In this document: positions 1-7,332 of the stretch, piece after piece
Layout of the letters: every line of letters starts with the position of its first letter
Numbering within the stretch: position 1 is the stretch's first letter
NCBI GenBank assembly: GCA_903885195.1
Contig: CAISHQ010000050.1
Coordinates: forward strand, 1 to 41,241
Direction of reading: 5' to 3'
Length of the DNA stretch: 41,241 bases
Source: an uncultured Pseudomonadota bacterium
Lineage (GTDB): Bacteria; Pseudomonadota; Gammaproteobacteria; Steroidobacterales; Steroidobacteraceae
Notes under the pieces: model-generated
Seen by the model: the letters and a program-made list of their open reading frames with translations, nothing else
Databases searched by the model: none
Told to the model about the DNA's origin: nothing
Position numbers and translations under genes: made by a program

Positions 1-1
1 C

Positions 2-958
2 ACCGTACTGGTGGGTCTCGGCGCATTGCCTTTTTCCGCGCTGCAGGCCGAGACCACCGCGTTTTCCCGCGGTGACGTGCTGGTTGGCTGCACGCTGCTG
101 AACGATCCCGCAGACGATCATCGCGGTCGCGGACGGATCCTGCACTACGACGCCGATCTGCGCCTTCGCAACACGCTGTGGATCGACGACACCACGCATA
201 TCGTCCAAGGTCTGCGATTTGCACCGGACGGCGTGTTGTGGGCGTTCGATGCTTTTGCGTACAAGATATTGCGCTACGGCCGCGATGGACAGCGCCTCGC
301 CGACTTCAAGGCACCCGCGCGCTCCTTCGCGCATGTGACCTTCGCAGCCGATGGCCGGTTTTTCCTAGGTGAAAACTTTGTCGGCACGGCCTCACGCGTG
401 CCACTACGCACCACGCTGCCGTTCATCCCCGGCACACGGCGGCTGGGCGATGGCCACTTGTTCGAGTTTTCCGCCAACGGACGCCTGCTGAACGAGCATC
501 GCACGCCGGTGCACGGCGGCATGGGCGGATTCCAGGGACTTACCGCGAGCGCACTCGCCGCCGATGGCAAGACCTTGTACTACACCTCCGAAACAGGTCC
601 GCGGATCATGCACTGGGACGTCGCGGCACGATCCAGCCTGCCCGATCTTGTTGCTGCAGCCGACAACTCGGGGCGATTTTTCTTTGATCTTGCTTTTGAT
701 AGCGCAGGTCGGCTGCTAGTGGTCACGGGGCTAGGAGTCGATGCGCTCGACGCCACGAGCGGCGCCGTGCTGCGCCGCTATCCGCTCGGCTCGTTTGGTT
801 GGGCGTCGATGAGCCAACCGGTCAACGATGCCGTGTATCTGAGCAATTTCTTTTCAGGCGAGATCGCGCGGCTTGATTTGCAAAGCGGTGCCATCACCGC
901 GAAGGCAGATACCGGGACGAAGAAATCCGCCTCAGGCGTGGCCGTAGCGCCAGGCTGA
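2..958 (+). CDS. Secreted beta-propeller (NHL/SMP-30-like) protein, 5' end cut by window
   Basis: The reading frame is open to the left edge of the window, so the true start is probably upstream. The first in-frame start is a GTG at 11, but the residues before and after it (TVLVGLGALPFSALQA) look like the hydrophobic core and cleavage site of a Sec signal peptide whose beginning is missing. The mature part has repeated blade-like units such as GLRFAPDGVLWAFD, VTFAADGRFFLGEN and LAFDSAGRLLVV, which are typical of NHL/SMP-30 six-bladed propellers. Such folds either bind ligands or act as lactonases in the periplasm. No catalytic metal site can be assigned with confidence. A second propeller gene of this broad type closes the window at 40300. 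Specific function unknown. Confidence 0.7.
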   Translation, partial: TVLVGLGALPFSALQAETTAFSRGDVLVGCTLLNDPADDHRGRGRILHYDADLRLRNTLWIDDTTHIVQGLRFAPDGVLWAFDAFAYKILRYGRDGQRLADFKAPARSFAHVTFAADGRFFLGENFVGTASRVPLRTTLPFIPGTRRLGDGHLFEFSANGRLLNEHRTPVHGGMGGFQGLTASALAADGKTLYYTSETGPRIMHWDVAARSSLPDLVAAADNSGRFFFDLAFDSAGRLLVVTGLGVDALDATSGAVLRRYPLGSFGWASMSQPVNDAVYLSNFFSGEIARLDLQSGAITAKADTGTKKSASGVAVAPG

Positions 959-1063
959 TCGGAGCACTCACGTCTTGACCCATCCATCGTTCGAGATCTA
1001 GGCGCACTTTAGCGCGGCGATGAGTAAGGGCCCGTTGAGTCCACGCGGAACGTGGGTGGCCGC

Positions 1064-1609
1064 TCAACGCAATAAAGCAATCACAGCAGTGAAGACGCCG
1101 AACAAGGTCACCATCAGACCACCGAGTTTTACGACGAGGCGATATTCAAGCGACCGAGACTCCTCGCGTACGGCAGCAAACTCGGCCTTCATCTCATTGC
1201 GTACGGCAGCGAACTCGGCCCCCATCTCATTGCGTACGGCAGCGAACTCGGCCTTCATCTCATTGCGTACAGCAGCAAACTCGACCTTCATCTCATTGCG
1301 TACGGCAGCCAACTCGGCCCTCATCTCTCCGCGTACGGCAGCGAACTCAGCCCCCTTCTCATTGCGTACAGCAGCAAACTCGGCCTTCATCTCATTGCGT
1401 ACGGCAGCAAACTCCGTTTTGGTCATCTCTTCGTACCGCTCGAGACGAGAAACCACCACCGCAATGTCTGCTCGTATCAAGGCTACGTCGGACTTGGTCG
1501 CAAACTCCGTTGTCATTTTATGCTCTAGCGCCTCGACGACCTCTCGGGCCTGGTTCTTAGGGATGTTGATGGCGGTCAATGCGTCGTAGAGCGAAGTGGC
1601 GAGTGACAT
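1064..1609 (-). CDS. Coiled-coil membrane protein with eight hendecad repeats (DUF1640-like)
   Basis: This 181-residue protein has three visible parts. Residues 1-64 form a charged helical head. Residues 65-152 are eight consecutive 11-residue units of the type EFAAVRNEMKA, a hendecad pattern expected to form a right-handed or straight coiled coil. Residues 158-180 form one hydrophobic C-terminal membrane segment followed by a final Arg. The start ATG is preceded by a good ribosome site (GGGAGG, about 5 nt away). The layout resembles the small DUF1640/CCDC90-like coiled-coil proteins common in bacteria, which have no firmly established role. It stands alone between a rightward propeller gene and a leftward operon. 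The near-identical repeats suggest recent expansion, so copy number may vary between strains. Confidence 0.8.
   Translation of the reverse strand: MSLATSLYDALTAINIPKNQAREVVEALEHKMTTEFATKSDVALIRADIAVVVSRLERYEEMTKTEFAAVRNEMKAEFAAVRNEKGAEFAAVRGEMRAELAAVRNEMKVEFAAVRNEMKAEFAAVRNEMGAEFAAVRNEMKAEFAAVREESRSLEYRLVVKLGGLMVTLFGVFTAVIALLR
1154..1417 (-). repeat. Eight in-frame 33-bp tandem repeats
   Basis: Exactly 264 bp made of eight 33-bp units, each encoding one 11-residue hendecad of the coiled-coil protein. Units differ by only a few bases, mostly at the last two codons of each unit. The units are contiguous with no spacers. Confidence 0.9.
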
Positions 1610-1790
1610 GGGGCCTCCCGATGAATCTTGGCGACGCTAGCGCCAGATCGACCCACCGACACCCGATAAAACTTACGAGATTCCGCAGTTACCGATGACC
1701 CTAGCCGTCGGCACTCGATGACGCACGCACTAAATCTGGCGGCTTCATACAGATTTGCATCGCACCGACAGTGCGGCGACGACCAACGAC

Positions 1791-2744
1791 TCAGCGCTGC
1801 AGATCGCGCGCGACGCGCAAGCCGAACACGGCACTCAGCAGTTCGGCAGGATCCCGGCCACGAAAACTCGGTCTCTGCCGGGAGATGTCGCTGCGCCATC
1901 CACCGCCGCGACTGCCGTGACGATCGCAACCGACAGTACGCTGTGCGGAGCCGTCCACGGGCCCGGCGCCGTAGGGCATCTGGTAGCAGTCCTCGACCCA
2001 TTCCCAGACGTTGCCCACGAGATCGTGCAGACCGAAACGATTGGCTTGGAAACGCCCAACAGGCGCGATCTGCTCGAAGCCGTCGTCGCACTGCGCCGCA
2101 ACGGCTGGAAATCCGGCCCGTGCACCACTGGTGTCGTAGACGTTGCCATGTCGACAAGCCTCGTCCGGTTTATTTCCCCACGGGAACGCAGCTGCACTAC
2201 CCGCTCGCGCGGCATATTCCCACTCGGCTTCGCTCAGCAGCCGATAGGGCTGACCGGTTCGCTGACGCAACCAGGCCACGTAGGCCTGGGCATCGTTCCA
2301 ACTGATACAGGCCACCGGCTCGTCATCGCGCGGCGGTCGACCATAGCCCGGATTTTGCCAACTCAGCGTTGCATCACGTTCGAGTCGTGCGGGATTCGTG
2401 CGCAGCACGTTGCAGCCCTGCCCGCCCACGTGTCCACTTGCGGTCACAAAAGCGCGGTACTCGGCTTGCGTGACCTCGAACTGACCGGCAGCGAAGGTCC
2501 GCGTAATCGTCACCTGGCGAACGGGTCCTTCGTAGCGCCCTTCCTCACCGCCGTCGAATCCCATGGCAAACGATCCGGCGGGCACGACCACCATCGTCGG
2601 ACACTCGGCGCATTCTTTAAAAGACGCTCCCGCAGACAAACTGACCGGCACCGTTGCGGGCGCGGCCTGCAGCGCTGCCGACGCCAATACGCCGATGGTC
2701 AGCAGAGCCCTAAGCCCCAGCAATGCGTGCGGGGACCCTGTCAT
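1791..2744 (-). CDS. Secreted FGE/SUMF1-fold (formylglycine-generating enzyme-like) protein, copy 1
   Basis: A 317-residue protein with an N-terminal signal peptide ending near ALQA, then a complete FGE-sulfatase (SUMF1/EgtB/PvdO) domain. Family landmarks are visible: MVVVPAGSFAMGF, PVRQVTITRTF, EVTQAEYRAF, PVACISWNDAQAYVAWL, YRLLSEAEWEYAAR, FGLHDLVGNVWEWVEDCY, GSRGGGWRSD and FGLRVARDL. The two active-site cysteines that follow the RGGSW motif in true formylglycine-generating enzymes are absent (the stretch reads RSDISRQRPSFRG), so this is probably not a sulfatase activator. Other cysteine pairs suggest disulfides in the periplasm. The start overlaps the amine oxidase stop as ATGA, so the two are translationally coupled. 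A paralog lies at 34845-35849. Confidence 0.88.
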   Translation of the reverse strand: MTGSPHALLGLRALLTIGVLASAALQAAPATVPVSLSAGASFKECAECPTMVVVPAGSFAMGFDGGEEGRYEGPVRQVTITRTFAAGQFEVTQAEYRAFVTASGHVGGQGCNVLRTNPARLERDATLSWQNPGYGRPPRDDEPVACISWNDAQAYVAWLRQRTGQPYRLLSEAEWEYAARAGSAAAFPWGNKPDEACRHGNVYDTSGARAGFPAVAAQCDDGFEQIAPVGRFQANRFGLHDLVGNVWEWVEDCYQMPYGAGPVDGSAQRTVGCDRHGSRGGGWRSDISRQRPSFRGRDPAELLSAVFGLRVARDLQR

Positions 2745-4204
2745 CCGAGTGACTCGAGCACCTCGAGCGCGGCACGCTCACCAGACTCCATGGCGGCTTC
2801 CATACCCACCTCGAGTCGGCGCGTGTGCTCGCCTGCGAAATACAATTGCTGATGCGGCTTGTTGAGCGTGTTGGCCCACGCCGCACCGCGCCACGGCAGG
2901 AATGCGTGACTGCAGCCGCCCTGCAACGGATCCTGCGCCCACGAATGCACGCCGATGAACTCCAGCTTGCCGCGAGTGCTCGGACGAACTTTCTCGATGT
3001 AGTCGATGGCCAAACGCCCGCGATCGGCGGGCGAAAGCGCATCGACCGCCTTCGACTTATTGCCGAAGGAGAGCACGCTCATCAGTTCGCGCTTGCCGTC
3101 GTACTCGAGCTGCTGACGAATCAGGGAAAACGGGCCGTCCGTCCACATCGACGCTTCGAGCCCATCGTCGTCCCAGTACGGCGCCTTGATGCGCAGCCAC
3201 ACCTGACTCTGATTGTTGTAGGGCATGCGGCGCACGGCATCCGACTGCGCACCGTTTAGTGAGGGCGTGATCGTCACATTGCGCAGCGCCGCAAAAGGCA
3301 CGGCCACGATCACCCGCCGCGCCAGATGTCGGCTGCCATCCTCGCAACGCACCTCGCAACCCGTAGGATCGAGATCGATGCTCGTCACCTTGTGGCGCAG
3401 CCGTACGCCGTCACCCAATGCTGCAGCCATGCGATCAGTGAGTACTGACGTGCCACCCACCACGTGCGACGAGGTGATCGCAAAGCGCTCGTAGACGTCT
3501 TTGCCTTCCATGTTTGGCATGGCGGCAATCGCTTTAACGTCGGCACGACTGCGCGTCGCTTCCTGCAGCATGCGCAACAGGCCGACGTTGTCGAGCCCGG
3601 GATTGCCTAGCGTGTGATCGATGATGCGCTGTGCGGCAGGCGAAGCACCCTGACGCTGCAACCACTGACCAAGCGAAAGATCGAACTCCGCCGCGCGCGG
3701 CGTGAGCCAATCATCGAGTGCTTCGAAGGGACTGCGACGCTCGACGTAGAACGCGCTGAGTGCCTGCGGACCGACCTCGCGCTCTTTGCCCTCAAGCGGA
3801 TTGTGCGGTGATGCGGTCCAGGCCTTGGCGCCGATGATCTGTTCGCCGAGCACGTAACAGTACGGCGCGTTGATATGAGCACCCGGGCTCAGCTTCACGC
3901 CGAGCCGCGTGGCGACGTCACGCACCCGTGCATACATCGGGCCGATCTGTGATGCGCCAAGCTCGATGCGCGAATCGAGGTGATGGGCGGTGTGCGAGCG
4001 GCCGCCGGGACGGCGCGCAGCCTCGAGCACCAGCACCCGCAAGCCCTGATCGCGCAACTGCGCGGCCGCGTTAAGGCCCGCAAAGCCGGCGCCGATGACG
4101 ATGACATCGGTGCGGTTTGCTGCCGCCCAACCGCGCGTGGCGGAAACACCCAACGACAAGGCGGCCAGAGATGTGCGCAACACCGTGCGCCGTGACACTG
4201 CCAT
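2741..4204 (-). CDS. Tat-exported flavin monoamine oxidase-family protein
   Basis: A 487-residue flavoprotein. Residues 1-28 are a Tat signal (SRRTVLRTSLAALSLG, cleavage near GWA|A). The FAD-binding dinucleotide fold follows (VIVIGAGFAGLNAAAQL, then LVLEAARRPGGRS), and the C-terminus carries the family signature GEHTRRLEVGMEAAMESGERAA. This is the full monoamine oxidase/polyamine oxidase architecture, with no obvious covalent-FAD cysteine. A strong ribosome site (AGGAGGGGG) precedes the ATG. It follows a tri-heme cytochrome c gene in the same leftward operon. NicA2, an exported member of this family, passes electrons to a cytochrome c rather than to oxygen, so the neighbour suggests a dehydrogenase role here (inference). 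The amine substrate is unknown. Confidence 0.9.
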   Translation of the reverse strand: MAVSRRTVLRTSLAALSLGVSATRGWAAANRTDVIVIGAGFAGLNAAAQLRDQGLRVLVLEAARRPGGRSHTAHHLDSRIELGASQIGPMYARVRDVATRLGVKLSPGAHINAPYCYVLGEQIIGAKAWTASPHNPLEGKEREVGPQALSAFYVERRSPFEALDDWLTPRAAEFDLSLGQWLQRQGASPAAQRIIDHTLGNPGLDNVGLLRMLQEATRSRADVKAIAAMPNMEGKDVYERFAITSSHVVGGTSVLTDRMAAALGDGVRLRHKVTSIDLDPTGCEVRCEDGSRHLARRVIVAVPFAALRNVTITPSLNGAQSDAVRRMPYNNQSQVWLRIKAPYWDDDGLEASMWTDGPFSLIRQQLEYDGKRELMSVLSFGNKSKAVDALSPADRGRLAIDYIEKVRPSTRGKLEFIGVHSWAQDPLQGGCSHAFLPWRGAAWANTLNKPHQQLYFAGEHTRRLEVGMEAAMESGERAALEVLESLG

Positions 4205-4250
4205 AACCCCCTCCTACGTGCTCGTTCGGTGACGGTTCGACGTCACTCTC

Positions 4251-4286
4251 ATTCGTCGTCGCTACGCTATTCGTCGTCGCTGCGCT
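4251..4286. repeat. 18-bp tandem duplication at the 3' end of the cytochrome gene
   Basis: Two adjacent 18-bp units (4251-4268 and 4269-4286) differ at a single base within the shared unit. The second unit encodes the last residues of the cytochrome (RSDDE). The first lies just past its stop and, read on in frame, would encode the same residues again. Confidence 0.8.
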
Positions 4287-5526
4287 GCTCGGCGACGTCT
4301 GCTTCAGTGACCTTGCCGCCACGATTGCCCCAGCTGCTGCGCAGATAGTTGGCGATCTGCGCCACCTCGTCATCGTCGAGCGAGTCGTAGAGCGGTTTCA
4401 TGTTTTTCCAGGCCTTCGGCGGTGTCGGCGTGATGACCTGGGTGCCGTAGAGAATGATATTGATGAGCGAGTAGGGCTCGGGCGACTGAACGACGGCGCT
4501 GCCCGCCAGCGGCGGACCGAGGTCCTCGCCGGGCTTGGCGCCGGCGCCCGTGGGCAAATGACACGTTCCGCAGTGAATGGTGTACAGCGTCTCGCCCGCG
4601 CCGCGTTCCCGATCCGACAGACTCTGTTCGTCGCTGCGCTCGACGGCTGGCAGGCTCTTCAGGTACACCGCCATCGCACGCACGTCAGCGTCACTGAGGT
4701 TACGCGTGCTGTTCTCGATCACCTCGTTCATGGGGCCGAACGATCCGGCCCGCGTGCCATGCCCGGTCTTGAGGTAGGACGTCAGATCGCCGATGGACCA
4801 GGCGCGCAGACCACTTTGCGCCTGAGTCAGGTTGACCGCGCTCCAGCGACGCACGGCACCGCCCGGAATCTTGTCGTAATACCACCCGCCGGCCATCGCC
4901 TGATCGGTCTTCTCGGCACCCAAGAGATTGCGCGGCGAATGACAGGCACCGCAATGACCGAGCGCCTCGACCAGGTAGGCGCCCCGGTTCCACTCGGCAC
5001 TGCGATCCTGCCGCGGCGTCAATCGCGCCGACTCGAAAAACATCGACTTCCACGGTCCAAGCAATTGCCGCTGGCCGAAAGGGAAACGCATATCGTTGTC
5101 CGGTGCCCGATAGGCAGAGGCCGGAACGGTCTTGAAGTAGGCGTAGAGATCCGCAAGATCTGCGTCGGTCAGGCGAGTGAAGGCCGTGTAGGGAAACGCC
5201 GGATACAGATGCTGGCCCTGCTCGTCCACGCCCTCACGAAACGCGCGCACGAATTGCGCCAGCGTCCAGCGGCCGATGCCGGCCTGAGGGTGACTCGTGA
5301 TGTTGGTCGAGTAGATGACGCCGAAATCGGTGGTGAACGGCAAACCACCCTCGTACGGCTTACCACCCGAGCGTGTGTGGCAAGTCTGGCAGTTGGCCGC
5401 CGTGGCGAGATAGCGCCCGCGAGCCACGGCATCCTGTGCCAGTGCACTCGCTCCCTCGGTCGCGGCTGCGATCAGCACCACGACGGAGACGAAAAACCGA
5501 CGCCAATCCGCTCGTGCCTTGATCAT
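4267..5526 (-). CDS. Tri-heme c-type cytochrome (alcohol dehydrogenase cytochrome-subunit type)
   Basis: A 419-residue periplasmic electron carrier with an N-terminal signal peptide (hydrophobic 11-22, cleavage near ALA|Q) and three haem c attachment motifs: CQTCH at 46-50, CGACH at 192-196 and CGTCH at 319-323. Three CxxCH sites in about 420 residues match the AdhB/GndH-type cytochrome subunits that accept electrons from periplasmic dehydrogenases. It is first in a leftward operon with the Tat-exported amine oxidase (62-bp gap) and an FGE-fold protein. It could also serve the molybdoenzyme at 7333-9582, because that family often uses this kind of cytochrome. The C-terminus sits inside an 18-bp duplication. 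Confidence 0.92.
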   Translation of the reverse strand: MIKARADWRRFFVSVVVLIAAATEGASALAQDAVARGRYLATAANCQTCHTRSGGKPYEGGLPFTTDFGVIYSTNITSHPQAGIGRWTLAQFVRAFREGVDEQGQHLYPAFPYTAFTRLTDADLADLYAYFKTVPASAYRAPDNDMRFPFGQRQLLGPWKSMFFESARLTPRQDRSAEWNRGAYLVEALGHCGACHSPRNLLGAEKTDQAMAGGWYYDKIPGGAVRRWSAVNLTQAQSGLRAWSIGDLTSYLKTGHGTRAGSFGPMNEVIENSTRNLSDADVRAMAVYLKSLPAVERSDEQSLSDRERGAGETLYTIHCGTCHLPTGAGAKPGEDLGPPLAGSAVVQSPEPYSLINIILYGTQVITPTPPKAWKNMKPLYDSLDDDEVAQIANYLRSSWGNRGGKVTEADVAEQRSDDE

Positions 5527-5716
5527 TGCTCTAACCGCCCACCCTCGGAAACTGGATCCATTCTAGGTCGCAGTCGAAACCCGCGTGGGTCCTCAGGCTC
5601 TATGTCCACGCTGTAAACCGCGGCGGCCAAGACGGCGGTAGACGACGGTCGCGGGGCTACACTCGAAGCGTCTCGGCGGTGCTGTCCGTCACAACCGATC
5701 CTGAAGGGGGGTCATC

Positions 5717-6556
5717 ATGTTTGCGAAAATCATTCCTGTCGCCTTGCTCGCCATGGGCCTGCTGCTGCCCACGAACGCCTCAGCCGCCTCGCTGGCCGGA
5801 GAAATGCGCTACGGCAGCAAAGTCCCAGTCGTGCCGATGGCCGAGTGGGAAATCCTGCAAACGGGTCGTGGCGAGCAGACGGGCGCCCGAATCCTCATCG
5901 CCGCGGGTGACAAAGAGCTCGCCAAGGCCCCGGCCAATGCAGTGCGTTACGACTCGCAGACCTTCAGCTTCCCGAGCGGCGAAATCCGCGTGCTGAAGTT
6001 CCGCAAGGCGGCAGGTGGCGTGCTGCACCAGATCACGAGCGAAACCCAGCTGTACGTCGCAAGCGGCTCCGCTTCGGTGGATGTCGCAGGCGCGCGCACC
6101 GAGCTGCAGGCGGGTGATGTCGTCAACCTGCCGAGCGGCGTGCTGCGCACCGCAGCGGCCGGGGCCGAAGACACCACCGTCATCCTCTACACCATCAAGA
6201 GTACGGTGAAGGATCCCAAGGCCGTTGTCGTGCGTGGCAAGGACAACCCGTCCGCGGTCATCGAGGCGGGCGAAAAAGCGGGCGAAGGCCCCGCCAAGGT
6301 CAGCGTGCAGCGCTACGCCTACGACGGCAACTCCATCCGCGTCGCACGCCTGTCGGGGCCCGGTCGCAACGCCACGGCAGTGCCCAAGGTCGACGCATTG
6401 ATCTACCTGCTCTCGGGACGCATGAACCTGCATCTTGGTGACGAGGTATTCGAAGTGAAGGCCGGCGATGCGCTGCGCGAACCGGCCGGCATTCCGGTGT
6501 TCTGGGACATCCTCGAGCCCTCCTCGTTCATCGCCACCAACGGAGTGGCGCCGTGA
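5717..6556 (+). CDS. Secreted bicupin protein
   Basis: A 279-residue protein with a clear Sec signal peptide (MFAKIIPVALLAMGLLL, cleavage after ASA or ASAA) and two cupin beta-barrels. The first is around residues 90-155 (HQITSETQLYVASG, then LQAGDVVNLPSG) and the second around 220-270 (VDALIYLLSGRM, then FEVKAGDALREPAG). Metal-binding histidines are sparse: one His in the first barrel and none in the usual positions of the second. It may therefore bind a ligand rather than catalyse (inference). The ribosome site AAGGGGGG lies just before the ATG. Its stop overlaps the next cupin start as GTGA, making a three-cupin operon. Confidence 0.85.
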   Translation: MFAKIIPVALLAMGLLLPTNASAASLAGEMRYGSKVPVVPMAEWEILQTGRGEQTGARILIAAGDKELAKAPANAVRYDSQTFSFPSGEIRVLKFRKAAGGVLHQITSETQLYVASGSASVDVAGARTELQAGDVVNLPSGVLRTAAAGAEDTTVILYTIKSTVKDPKAVVVRGKDNPSAVIEAGEKAGEGPAKVSVQRYAYDGNSIRVARLSGPGRNATAVPKVDALIYLLSGRMNLHLGDEVFEVKAGDALREPAGIPVFWDILEPSSFIATNGVAP

Positions 6557-6945
6557 TCCGCATGAAGACCTTTGGCATGGATGCCAATGGTCGATCCACC
6601 TGGACGGTTACCGAAATCCCCTTTCGCGAGGTGACGCCGCTTTATGCGGAAACCGCGAAACAGGATGGCGCGTATTGGGGCATCTCGATCAACCAGCCAG
6701 GCGAGCCTGTGGGCGGTGGGCCTAACGAAATGCACCTCACCAACCAGCCGCGCATGGTGTGGGCGATGTCGGGTCAACTCGACAATACGCTGCAAAGCGG
6801 CGAGATCCGCCGCTCGGGAATGGGCGAAGGCGTGATCGTCACAGGGCCGAGCCTGCACCACTCGTCGTTCGCGCGCAGTCGCGAACCGGTGATCACCTTG
6901 AGCCTGACCTTCCCTGGCACCAACGTTTACGAATTCAAGAAGTGA
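6553..6945 (+). CDS. Single-domain cupin protein
   Basis: A 130-residue protein without a signal peptide, so probably cytoplasmic. The central segment has a cupin pattern: NEMHLTNQPRMVWAMSGQLDNTL, then GVIVTGPSLHHSSF. His residues at MHLTN and LHHSS could serve as metal ligands. The chosen GTG start overlaps the previous stop (GTGA), which implies coupling. An ATG three codons downstream is an alternative. It sits between two other cupin genes in one operon. The substrate cannot be deduced. Confidence 0.8.
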   Translation: MIRMKTFGMDANGRSTWTVTEIPFREVTPLYAETAKQDGAYWGISINQPGEPVGGGPNEMHLTNQPRMVWAMSGQLDNTLQSGEIRRSGMGEGVIVTGPSLHHSSFARSREPVITLSLTFPGTNVYEFKK

Positions 6946-6955
6946 GGCCGCGCGC

Positions 6956-7321
6956 ATGAAATTCGTCAATATCGACGTCGACGAGCAGGGTCACTCTTTT
7001 TTCAAAGAGATCGACCTGCCGCAGTACGGCACAGCGCAGCGCGTCTCTTCGAAAAACCAGAACGTTCTGTATTGGAAAATGGGCCTGGCCAAACCGGGTC
7101 ACAAGGTGGACTTCGCCACTGTCCCCGATCTGATGTTCATGTCCGTGTTCTCGGGACAGATCAACTTCACGGTCAGCAATGGTGACACGCGACACTTCGT
7201 GCGCGGCGACATGCTGACGCTGTGGGATACGCGCGGCCAAGGCCACAAGATCGAGGTAGTCGGCGAAGAGCCCTGTCACTTCCTGATGGTGGCCCTGCCC
7301 GACAAGGGCGAGTTCAGCTGA
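6956..7321 (+). CDS. Small cupin-like protein
   Basis: A 121-residue protein lacking a signal peptide, last gene of the three-cupin operon, 10 bp after its neighbour. The segment from about residue 38 to 110 follows a cupin barrel: VLYWKMGLAKPGHKVDF, FMSVFSGQINFTV, HFVRGDMLTLWDTRGQGHKIEV. His residues (GHK, RHF, GHK) could bind a metal. The gene converges on the molybdoenzyme gene, with only 11 bp between the two stops. Role unknown. The pairing with a second leaderless cupin suggests related substrates or a heteromer (inference). Confidence 0.78.
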   Translation: MKFVNIDVDEQGHSFFKEIDLPQYGTAQRVSSKNQNVLYWKMGLAKPGHKVDFATVPDLMFMSVFSGQINFTVSNGDTRHFVRGDMLTLWDTRGQGHKIEVVGEEPCHFLMVALPDKGEFS

Positions 7322-7332
7322 CGACGCACGCC

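Noticed and set aside
1154-1417. 33-bp repeats as a possible CRISPR array
   Set aside because: The units are contiguous with no unique spacers and stay in frame in a coding sequence; no cas genes are present.
1020-1589. + strand frame with RTAANSAFISL repeats
   Set aside because: This is the reverse reading of the 33-bp repeats. The minus-strand frame has a ribosome site, a coiled-coil pattern and a membrane helix.
1755-2852. + strand frame of 365 codons opposite the first FGE-fold gene
   Set aside because: The minus strand gives a complete FGE-fold domain. The + frame has no recognisable motif.
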